This document shows positions 44,927 through 52,602 of a stretch of DNA of 64,000 nucleotides, in pieces; the stretch's first letter is position 1; the number at the start of each line of letters is the position of its first letter. A program made the translations under genes and the position numbers. The notes under the pieces were generated by a model that was given only the letters and a program-made list of their open reading frames with translations, was not told where the DNA came from and made no database searches. The DNA comes from Verrucomicrobiia bacterium. GTDB lineage: Bacteria > Verrucomicrobiota > Verrucomicrobiia > Limisphaerales > JADLHS01. The stretch is taken from NCBI GenBank assembly GCA_026125285.1, contig JAHCLO010000018.1, positions 1 through 64,000 on the forward strand, given 5' to 3'.

Positions 44927-45930
44927 ACTCGCGTGGATGAATTGCCCGGCAGGACGGCATAAATCTTTGCCAGTTCCACCATCAAATTCTCCAGTCGGCG
45001 ATAATAGTCGTCCTCGGGGTAGGTCGGCTTTGCCTCGCGCAGCCGGGCCACGGCCAGTTCCAACTCGTCCCGCCGCGCCCGCAACTCCGGCGGCATCTGC
45101 TGTTCCGCTTCGCTGCGCACCAGATGAATCTGGTGGGCGCGCAAACCATCCACCGTGCCGCCGCCCGCCGGCTTCTTGACCGCGCGCACGCCGCGGAAGA
45201 AGTCCGCCGGGGTGCCCAGTCCGTCACCGTTGTCATCGAGCAATGCAGTCTCGGTCGCCAGCCGCCCTTCCGCTTCATAGAACTCCGCCGTTTGCCGTGA
45301 CGCCATGACGAACGCTTCCAGCAACGAAGTCTGCCCGTCTTTATCGAGATCGGCCTTCGTGTCCGTGATGGCGGTTGCCATGAATTTTCCGAACCGCGCG
45401 AAGTTCTCCTCGTAGCCACTTTTGGTCGCCGTCACGATGATCCGTTCCGGCCCGGAAAGTTTGTTCAGGAACGGACTGCTCGATGATGAGCAGTTGAGCA
45501 CGATGACCGGACGCCGAAATGGTTTCAGCCACTCGGCCAGGTCCGTCGCGGCGAGGTCCGGCCCGCGCAGATTAAACTTCGCTTCCCGGCCATCAAATGT
45601 GCCATGCCCGATCAGCACCAGCCAAAGTTCGGCGGTGGTATTCGTGGGTTCGCTGCTCAGAATGTCCTTCAGTTGCAGCAAATCCGTCCGTTCGCTCGTC
45701 GGCGCCAGCCCGACGACTCGATGTTGTGCTCCGGCTTGTTTGGTGGCCGCGCGCCATTGCTCCGCCCATTGCGCGAACTCCCTTCCAAATTCCTCCTCCC
45801 CCGCCGCCCCCACCGCCACAATGACAGTCGGCGGGGTATCAGTCGCCTGCGTCGCATAGGTCCCATTGGCGTGTGCCGCCATCAAGCCCATCAGCCAGGC
45901 CAAAGCTATTGTCAGCAGCCCTCGCCTCAC
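44917..45930 (-). CDS. Caspase-fold (C13/legumain-like) secreted protein
   Basis: The 337-residue product begins with a signal sequence (RRGLLTIALAWLMGLMAAHA). The domain that follows has VIVAVGAAGEEEFG, then ELWLVLIGHGTFDG with the candidate catalytic histidine, and PVIVLNCSSSSSPFL with the candidate catalytic cysteine. An EF-hand-like DLDKDGQTSLLEAF and DDNGDGLGTP follow, and a helical C-terminus. It starts at GTG 45930, which overlaps the stop of the preceding gene (GTGA), so it belongs to that operon. The substrate is unknown. Confidence 0.75.
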   Translation of the reverse strand: MRRGLLTIALAWLMGLMAAHANGTYATQATDTPPTVIVAVGAAGEEEFGREFAQWAEQWRAATKQAGAQHRVVGLAPTSERTDLLQLKDILSSEPTNTTAELWLVLIGHGTFDGREAKFNLRGPDLAATDLAEWLKPFRRPVIVLNCSSSSSPFLNKLSGPERIIVTATKSGYEENFARFGKFMATAITDTKADLDKDGQTSLLEAFVMASRQTAEFYEAEGRLATETALLDDNGDGLGTPADFFRGVRAVKKPAGGGTVDGLRAHQIHLVRSEAEQQMPPELRARRDELELAVARLREAKPTYPEDDYYRRLENLMVELAKIYAVLPGNSSTRVQR

Positions 45931-48359
45931 GCCAATCCTTTCCACCGCCGCAAACCCCACTCCGCCGCGAAGCACGCCAGCGCGAGCAAGAACACCGTCG
46001 GTTGATGCCACAAAGGCGTGGTCACGGTTTCAGTGATGGGCGCGTTCTTGCCGGGCAGCTTGTCCGCGAACGCCGCCAGACTGTTCAGGCCAATCACCTC
46101 ACCGCCGGTCTGGCGCGCCAGATTCTCCAGCAGCGCCCGATTCGGCTTGAGCGACCGAAATTCCTCCGCCGCCGGGTCCGCCGACCAACCCACCTGTGCC
46201 CGCCCAACTTCCACGCCGTCCGCATCCGTGACCACTGCTTCGGCGAGATAACCACCGGACACGCGCGGGACGTACTGCGCTTCATAAAGTCCCGCCTCCG
46301 TCAGGGCCGGCTCTGCACTGAGGCTGACGCTGTTCGTAGCCGCCGACGTAAGGAGGCGGACCGCCTCAACATTACCTGAATCCGCCTCCTCACGTCGGGG
46401 GCGACGCTCGGTTTCGTCCACCACCCCCACCGTGATCCGCACCGTCGCGTTATCCAGCGGTTTGAATTCCTGGTCGCGCACGCGCACCTGCAACGCCAGC
46501 GCCTGATTCGGATCATCGCGTTTCGGTTCGGCCACGAATTGGATTCGCTCCGGCACATCCGCAATCAACCACCGCATCATCTGCCGCCACGCCTTGTCCT
46601 GATCGCTGCGCGTGGCTTCATCGCGCAAACCGGTCCGCCAGAAATCGCCAATCAACAGCGCGCCCACCCGACCGTGACCGAACCGTTGCGCCACCAGCGC
46701 GGGATGCTTCGTGCCGCGCTCATCCACCGCCTCGGCGATCACACTCGCGCCGGGCTTCACATCGCGCACCCGATTCAGCACCTGCAACGCCGGCAGTTCG
46801 GTGAGCCGTTTGCGTTCGGCGGCTTCGTTGTCGCGCAAGCGGGCCCACGGTTGCAGCCAGCCTTCCCGCGTCAGATTCAGCCGCAGGTCCGCCACCGGAC
46901 GCGGTTCGCGCGGGCCGTCGAGATACACCGGCAACATCTCGCCGATGGCGGTGTGTTGATACTTGCCCTCGAGAAACGACTCCGCGCCGCCCAGCATCAA
47001 AAACCCGCCGCCCCGCTCGGACACGAACTTCTGTAGCAGCGACATCTGGTCGCGCGTGAAAAACTCCGCCTCGAGATCGTCAAGAATTACGGCGTGATAA
47101 CCGTTCAAAACGTCCGCCGTTTTTGGGAAGCCGCCCGCCAGTTCCGTCGCGTCTTTCGTGTTCAACCGAATCAACACCGGCTGATCGTACCCCTCGGTGT
47201 CCTCCGTCGTGCGATCAAACCCGCGAAACAGTGGATTCACCGACTCGCCCGGACGACTGCGAAACTCGATGCTGCCGAACCCACGCTCCCGTTTCGCCAG
47301 GCGAATCAGCCCCACCAGTTCCACCTGGTCATCCTCGGTCAGGGCGCGATTCAAGAACTTGAACTCCCAGTTCGGACGACCGCTGACGTAAAGAATCCGA
47401 TACGGTCCCTTGCCGCGATCCACCGTGACGATGCGCACGTTGTTCGCCAGCGTGGCCTCCACGGAAGTTTCCGGTTGCGCGAACTGTCCCAGTTCGTCCC
47501 GCGCCGAGACGCGCAGGTGGTAAAAGGAAAGGCCGGGCTTCTCGGGACGAAGCTGAAAGCGAAACGTGTCCGTGTCCCGCGTCGCCCGTTGGTGCAACTC
47601 CTGAACAACTGTGCCCGCTTGATCGAGCAACTGCGCCGTGATCATCCGCCCGGCGTAACCGCCCGCGAAAATGTCCGCCTGCACCGTCACCGGCTGATCC
47701 TCGAATGCCGTCTGGCTGATCGCGACCTTCTGAATCGAAATGTCATTGATCGGGTCGTCGCGCCCGATGACAACCGGATAAATCGGCGGCAGCCCGGCCA
47801 CCTCGAGTTGGCCGTCCGGCAGGTCCGTGGCATTGCCGTCCGTAAGCAACAACACACCCGCGAGGGGCTGGCCGCGAAATCGTTCGGTCAGGGTGCGCAA
47901 CGCCCCGCCGATGGCCGAGGCGCGACCCTCGAAATTGAGTTCCGCAAAGTCCCGCGTGCTTTGCAGGCGCGAATCGAAAACGTAACGCCGCACTTGAAAG
48001 GTGTTCTCCAGTTGCGCCTGCCAGTTGCCCGCTTGCGGCGCGAGCACATTGGTGAGCGAGTCGCCGCGCGTGCGCGCCTCGCCACGGTCCTTGATGTTCA
48101 TTCCCTGGCTGTTGTCCGCCACGATGGCGAGAAAGTTCGCCCCTGGCCGGGCGCGTTGCGAAGTCCAGAGCGGATTGAGCAAACAGGCCAGCAATGCGGC
48201 CACGCCGAGTAATTTCAGGAACGCGCAAGCCGTGCGCAGTTTGCGATCCGCATGCGCCCGGAGATACGTCCAGACCAGCAGCACCATCGCGACCACCAGA
48301 AACCCCACCGCCGGCAGCAGCCAATCCCGATCCGAAATGACAATGGCGGCAAGTGTCAT
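45927..48359 (-). CDS. Membrane protein with VWA-like and glutamine-amidotransferase-like regions
   Basis: This 810-residue protein has two N-terminal membrane helices (about 14-65). A von Willebrand-type domain follows (ANFLAIVADNSQGMNI, GVLLLTDGNATDLPDG), then Ig-like regions. A class I amidotransferase-like fold comes next (LNGYHAVILDDLEAEFFTRD, SERGGGFLMLGGAESF), and one C-terminal membrane helix. In Planctomycetes and Verrucomicrobia such genes accompany MoxR, DUF58 and BatA genes, as here. A palindromic repeat is translated in frame near residues 655-680. It is coupled to the caspase-like gene downstream. Confidence 0.82.
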   Translation of the reverse strand: MTLAAIVISDRDWLLPAVGFLVVAMVLLVWTYLRAHADRKLRTACAFLKLLGVAALLACLLNPLWTSQRARPGANFLAIVADNSQGMNIKDRGEARTRGDSLTNVLAPQAGNWQAQLENTFQVRRYVFDSRLQSTRDFAELNFEGRASAIGGALRTLTERFRGQPLAGVLLLTDGNATDLPDGQLEVAGLPPIYPVVIGRDDPINDISIQKVAISQTAFEDQPVTVQADIFAGGYAGRMITAQLLDQAGTVVQELHQRATRDTDTFRFQLRPEKPGLSFYHLRVSARDELGQFAQPETSVEATLANNVRIVTVDRGKGPYRILYVSGRPNWEFKFLNRALTEDDQVELVGLIRLAKRERGFGSIEFRSRPGESVNPLFRGFDRTTEDTEGYDQPVLIRLNTKDATELAGGFPKTADVLNGYHAVILDDLEAEFFTRDQMSLLQKFVSERGGGFLMLGGAESFLEGKYQHTAIGEMLPVYLDGPREPRPVADLRLNLTREGWLQPWARLRDNEAAERKRLTELPALQVLNRVRDVKPGASVIAEAVDERGTKHPALVAQRFGHGRVGALLIGDFWRTGLRDEATRSDQDKAWRQMMRWLIADVPERIQFVAEPKRDDPNQALALQVRVRDQEFKPLDNATVRITVGVVDETERRPRREEADSGNVEAVRLLTSAATNSVSLSAEPALTEAGLYEAQYVPRVSGGYLAEAVVTDADGVEVGRAQVGWSADPAAEEFRSLKPNRALLENLARQTGGEVIGLNSLAAFADKLPGKNAPITETVTTPLWHQPTVFLLALACFAAEWGLRRWKGLA
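46336..46401. repeat. Palindromic repeat in frame inside the VWA/amidotransferase-like gene
   Basis: Arm GTAGCCGCCGACGTAAGGAG (from 46336) and the mirrored arm TCCGCCTCCTCACGTCGG (46381-46398) flank a short loop. The encoded stretch RREEADSGNVEAVRLLTSAA has no counterpart expected in the domain. The same arm occurs at 48361, 52986 and 53589. Confidence 0.8.
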
Positions 48360-48360
48360 A

Positions 48361-48604
48361 GTAGCCGCCGACGTAAGGAGGCGGATGAAAAGTATGTTGA
48401 ATGTCCGCCCTCACCCCAGCCCTCTCCCCCAGGAGAGGGGGAATCGCTCGCCGCCTTTGGAGCAAGTGAACGCTTCAGATTCTTGTTCGACTCTCTGCAA
48501 GACCAGAGAGAAAGCGGCGATTGCAACAACAGCCATCGAGTAAGCTGAAAGCGCCGCATCGCCCTCCCTCTCCCCGGGGGAGAGGGCTGGGGTGAGGGCG
48601 AGCG
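48361..48604. repeat. Single palindrome arm plus MITE-like element (48406-48604)
   Basis: Positions 48361-48385 carry one arm of the GTAGCCGCCGACG family, immediately upstream of the ATG of the VWA/amidotransferase-like gene. Positions 48406-48604 are a 199-base unit with inverted ends (CGCCCTCACCCC ... GGGGTGAGGGCG) and internal CCCTCTCC palindromes. Its inner part resembles that of the element at 56743-56945. No gene is supported in this gap between two operon genes. Confidence 0.75.
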
Positions 48605-48624
48605 TAACTCAAATTCATTCCTCC

Positions 48625-51600
48625 TCACTTCACTCCTCCCGCATCCGCTTTCGCTTCACTCTTGCCCAACTCCTCGTAATACCGCCGCACGAGTTCCGAG
48701 TAACGCGTCGGCACCGGATCGCGGTCAATCGGCACCAGCGCCTCCTTGGATTCGCGTCGCGCCAGTTCCTCGGCCACGCGCGTACGCAATTCCAGCAGCG
48801 GCCCGGCAATTTGCATCCGCACCAAATCCCACTGCGGCTCGACCGAATGACGGCGCAGGTCCTGCCGCACCGTCCGGGCGCGATCCCGAATCCGCGCGGC
48901 CTCGGCGCGCAATTCGGGCACATCCAGCATTTCCTCCACGTCGCGCAAGCGATCCGACCATTGATTGAACTCCGCGCCTGTGATCGGGCCACCGGCGAAA
49001 CTGCCGCCTTCATCGCCGCCAAATTGATCCAGGAAACTCGCGCCGCCGCGCTGGCCGCCACCCTGGCGTTCGCCGCCGCGCTGGCCCGGTTGACCTTCGC
49101 CCGGTTGGCCACCGCGCTCGCCGGAGTTTTCGCCGCGCTGCTGGTTTGCGGAAGCCAAATCCTGCTGCCCACCCTGACCTTGCCCGCGCTGTCCGGGCTG
49201 CGAACCTTCCTGCGGTTCTCCACCTTGGCCGCGTTGCCCGGACTGCGCTTGCTGTCCCGGCTGGCCGCCCGGTTGTCCCCCCGGTTGATCCTGTCCTTCC
49301 CGCTGCGACTCACCGGGCTGACCCTGACCTTGCCCAGATTGATTCTGCGCGAATTGTTCGCCATCGGAGCGCCGGTCTCCCGACCCGGCGCGTTGCGGAT
49401 CGCTTTCGTTTTGCGCCGGGCCGGAGGCCGGCGCTCCATTCGCCTCGCGCCCCCCGCTGGCGCGGTTGGTGTTGGCCTGCCGCTGTGCTTCCGCCAATTC
49501 CCGCTCCAACTGGCGGCTCAACTGATCCAGCTCGTTGCGCGCGAGTCGCAGCGCTTCCGTGTCATCACCCAGCACGCTTTCGGCGGCGCGTTCCACGCCA
49601 GTGCGCAGTTCGTTGATGCTGCGTCGGGCGCGTTGTTCGAGATTGTTCGCCTCGGCGGCATAGCCCTCGCGCAACAAATCCGCCGTGACCTCCACCGCCG
49701 TGCGGCCCTCGCGCCGACCCGTTTGCAGGCGGTCGTAAACATTGCGGAACATGCGGCCCTCGCTCAACAAGTCCTCGGTCGTCTCCTGCAAATTGCGCGC
49801 GTCGTCCTGTGTCGCGCGCCGCAACGTGTCATAAAGCTGGCGCGACAACAGCGGCTCGACCGGCTCGGCTCGTTGCGTGACCTCGGTGGCCTGACGGACA
49901 ACTTCGTCCAGGCGCTGTTTTTGTTCATCAAGTTGCGAGGCGAGTTCGCGACGTTCCTCGGAGTCGGTCAGGGTGCGACGCTGCCCCGGTTGATTGAGCG
50001 CATCAAGTTGCCGGCCAATCTCCTCCTGCTGCTGCGAAAGTTCGCGGGCCTGATTGCGCAAGTTGCGCATGTCCTCGGCGAACTCACTGGAATTCTGCCG
50101 GCGAAAGTCATCACGCATTTCCTGCAAGTCGCGCTGGGCGCGCGTGCCGGAGGACAACGCCTCGGACACTTCGCCGCGTTGCATCGCGTCAGCGGCTTGT
50201 TGCACTTGCTCGCGCGTCTGGTCCAGTTGTTGCCGCGCCTCGGCCATCTGCGACTGATTTTCGGGCCGTTCCATGCGCTGCCGCAATTCATCCACGTCCG
50301 CGAGCATCTGCCGCTGTTCTTCCTGCAACCGTTTGAGTTGCTGGCGCAATTCCTCGCGTTCGGCTTCGTTGCGCGCCGCTTGCAACGCGGCCTGCAATTC
50401 CCGCAGCCGTTCGTTCACGTCCTGCTGGCGTTGCGCCAGTTCCCGCAAGCGATTGAACGCCTGCAACTGCTCGCGTTCCTGGGGATTCTGCGGTGGGGCG
50501 GCCTGCCGCTCGGTCTGGTAACGATTCTCCGACTGCCGCAGGTTAAGTTGGTCCAACTGCCGTTGCGCCCGCTGACCGCGACTGCTCTGGCCCGGCTGGC
50601 CGGGCTGGCCTTGCGCCACCTGAATCTCCCGCGCCGCCAAGCGCAACAGCGCCTGATACGCGGATTGCTCGGCGGACAATGCGGGCGCGAGCCCATTCGG
50701 GGCGTTGTCCGCCACGGCGCGCTCAAGCTGCTCGACCGCTTTCACCATCTCCTGCTCGACGGTTTGGAGCAACGCCCGGGCGCGCGGATCCTCGGCCTCC
50801 TCCATCCGGCTGCGCACTTGCTCCAGGGCATTCTCCTGCGACTCTTTCACTGTCCCGGCATCCTGTTTGAAATTGGCAGACGGGGCGGGCGCATTTTCGC
50901 GGCGCTGAATGTTCCACGTCGCGGTGATGATTTGCTTTTGCAGCTCCGCCAACCGTTCGGCCTGATTCTGACCTTGCTGACCCTGCTGCTGTTGTTGTTG
51001 TTGCTGCTGATTCAGGTCCTGGGCCTGGCCTTCCCGGAAGATTTCCTCGAACGGTCGCACTTCGGCGAAAAACATGTCGCTCGCCGTGCGCCGCACATTG
51101 CCGTCGGGACCGATGTCGTCGGCCCACAAGTAATAACTCAACAACTGGTCCACCTGCGCGCCGAGGTCTTCGAGCGGCACAAGGTGATTGAAGGTCCGCT
51201 TTTCATGCGGCCCGGCATCGCGGCCCAGTTCGACAAATGTGGTTTCCTGGCCCGCGAGATTGTAGGCAAAGCCGTAGGCCTTGAGGCCGAAGTCATCCGA
51301 GGTTTCCGCCTGGAACGCGATTTCCTCCAACGCCGAAACGCGTTGATCGCCCCGCGGGAAGGCAAACTTCAACTCCGGCGCGCGATTGGTGAGCGCGTCC
51401 AGCACGAACAGTGGCGGGACCTTGTTCGTGCGACCCGCATCGTCCACCAAGATCAACTCGTAGCGCCCACTGCGTTCGAGGATGAAGTTGGCGAGGTAAA
51501 CACTGGGCTGATTGGCGTTGGCAACCAAAGTATAGCTGCCGACGTCGGAGCGCCGGTCTCCCGACCCGGCGAGTTCCTGATTCGGGTCGGACCGAGCCGG

Positions 51601-52602
51601 GCCGGAGGCCGGCGCTCCTTCAGCTCGGCTGCTACGAACCGGAACGAGCGTTGCCGACTTCACCGGCTTGTTCAGATGAAAGGTGTACGCCAGCGCGCTC
51701 CCCTCGACGGCGCTGACACGGCGCGTGTCCTCAATGGTTTTCTCCGCCAGCCCGGTGTAGTCGGGATACGTCACTTTGGCGTCGGCGCGTTCGAGCCGGG
51801 GAAATTCAAACGTGGTGACTTTGAAATCGCGCGTCGTTTCGCCGCCGTATTCGATGCGATAGGTCAACGTGTCCTTGATGTCCGGCACGCTCGTGCCGAA
51901 GATCGGGTCGTCGAGATTCTTCAGCAACGGAATGCGGCGTTCCGGTTCGTTGGCCGGGCGCACCACCAGCACCGCTTCCGCCGGCACTTCGCCCGTGAAC
52001 TTCACCAGCACGACCAGACTCGCGCCCTTCTCAATGCTCGTGTCCCCGGGCGTGACCGAAACTTCCTGACTCAAAATCTCGGTCAACATCGCCACGCGCG
52101 GCGGGGCGGCGTGATACAAATTCGCCAGTGCCAGCGTCAACAACACCAGCGCTGCGACGCTACTGAGTTGAGCGAAGCGGAGTTGTTTCGCCGCACGTTT
52201 TCGCCACAGGCTGTTTCGGTCCTCGGCCAACGCCTCGCGAATCACCCGGTCCTGAAGGTAATTCAATTTCTGTGTGGATGCGTCGGGCTGCTGCTCAACC
52301 GCCGTCAGCAAGAGCGCGTGTAGTTTCGGATTCTCCGCCTCGATGTTGCGCGCGATGGCTTGAAAATCCAACGAACCGCGTTTACTCCGCCGCCATGCGA
52401 TCACAGTCCATATCAACGCGACTAGGCCCAGCAACACAAATGGCCACGGGGAAATCGAACCCGTCGCGCGATGCCGCAAAATGAAAAACAACCCCGCGCC
52501 CGCCACCACCAGCCAGCCGACCGCCAAAGATTTGAGCAGCCGCGCCCGCCGTTCGGCCCGGGCGACGGGTTCGAGATGAATCTGCAACAGGCGATCAATC
52601 AT
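48625..52602 (-). CDS. Very large DUF4175-like membrane/coiled-coil protein
   Basis: The product is about 1325 residues. Two N-terminal membrane helices (about 25-70) and a third (about 140-165) are followed by beta-rich extracytoplasmic domains (about 170-500). A glutamine run follows DLN (about 530), and then a coiled coil of several hundred residues rich in Q, R, E and A. A low-complexity G/Q/P region (about 1095-1220) and a final helical domain complete it. The layout fits the DUF4175-type proteins that accompany BatA/VWA operons; the function is unknown. ATG 52602 overlaps the stop of the BatA-type gene (ATGA). Two copies of one palindromic repeat are translated in frame, both giving GAPASGPA ... 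AGSGDRRSD. Confidence 0.83.
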   Translation of the reverse strand: MIDRLLQIHLEPVARAERRARLLKSLAVGWLVVAGAGLFFILRHRATGSISPWPFVLLGLVALIWTVIAWRRSKRGSLDFQAIARNIEAENPKLHALLLTAVEQQPDASTQKLNYLQDRVIREALAEDRNSLWRKRAAKQLRFAQLSSVAALVLLTLALANLYHAAPPRVAMLTEILSQEVSVTPGDTSIEKGASLVVLVKFTGEVPAEAVLVVRPANEPERRIPLLKNLDDPIFGTSVPDIKDTLTYRIEYGGETTRDFKVTTFEFPRLERADAKVTYPDYTGLAEKTIEDTRRVSAVEGSALAYTFHLNKPVKSATLVPVRSSRAEGAPASGPARSDPNQELAGSGDRRSDVGSYTLVANANQPSVYLANFILERSGRYELILVDDAGRTNKVPPLFVLDALTNRAPELKFAFPRGDQRVSALEEIAFQAETSDDFGLKAYGFAYNLAGQETTFVELGRDAGPHEKRTFNHLVPLEDLGAQVDQLLSYYLWADDIGPDGNVRRTASDMFFAEVRPFEEIFREGQAQDLNQQQQQQQQQGQQGQNQAERLAELQKQIITATWNIQRRENAPAPSANFKQDAGTVKESQENALEQVRSRMEEAEDPRARALLQTVEQEMVKAVEQLERAVADNAPNGLAPALSAEQSAYQALLRLAAREIQVAQGQPGQPGQSSRGQRAQRQLDQLNLRQSENRYQTERQAAPPQNPQEREQLQAFNRLRELAQRQQDVNERLRELQAALQAARNEAEREELRQQLKRLQEEQRQMLADVDELRQRMERPENQSQMAEARQQLDQTREQVQQAADAMQRGEVSEALSSGTRAQRDLQEMRDDFRRQNSSEFAEDMRNLRNQARELSQQQEEIGRQLDALNQPGQRRTLTDSEERRELASQLDEQKQRLDEVVRQATEVTQRAEPVEPLLSRQLYDTLRRATQDDARNLQETTEDLLSEGRMFRNVYDRLQTGRREGRTAVEVTADLLREGYAAEANNLEQRARRSINELRTGVERAAESVLGDDTEALRLARNELDQLSRQLERELAEAQRQANTNRASGGREANGAPASGPAQNESDPQRAGSGDRRSDGEQFAQNQSGQGQGQPGESQREGQDQPGGQPGGQPGQQAQSGQRGQGGEPQEGSQPGQRGQGQGGQQDLASANQQRGENSGERGGQPGEGQPGQRGGERQGGGQRGGASFLDQFGGDEGGSFAGGPITGAEFNQWSDRLRDVEEMLDVPELRAEAARIRDRARTVRQDLRRHSVEPQWDLVRMQIAGPLLELRTRVAEELARRESKEALVPIDRDPVPTRYSELVRRYYEELGKSEAKADAGGVK
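49366..49437. repeat. Palindromic repeat in frame inside the DUF4175-like gene (copy 1)
   Basis: Arms GGAGCGCCGGTCTCCCGACC (from 49366) and the inverted copy ending GGCCGGCGCTCC (to 49437) flank a short loop. The gene reads through it as GAPASGPAQNESDPQRAGSG then DRRSD, in the low-complexity region. The copy at 51547 gives nearly the same peptide, so both sit in the same orientation and reading frame. Confidence 0.85.
51547..51618. repeat. Palindromic repeat in frame inside the DUF4175-like gene (copy 2)
   Basis: This is the same family as 49366-49437, with the left arm GGAGCGCCGGTCTCCCGACC identical. The encoded peptide is GAPASGPARSDPNQELAGSG followed by DRRSD, located between two beta-rich domains (about residue 350). 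The reading frame relative to the repeat is the same as in copy 1. Confidence 0.85.

Noticed and set aside
50990..51010. Glutamine run as a simple-sequence mutation hotspot
   Set aside because: It is a short CAG/CAA run inside a coiled-coil gene. It could vary in length, but nothing here shows phase variation.
48592..52323. 1243-codon open frame on the plus strand
   Set aside because: It is the antisense of the DUF4175-like gene. Leu/Arg/Ala richness and absence of domains are typical of mirror frames in GC-rich DNA, while the minus-strand frame has coherent membrane, coiled-coil and overlap features.
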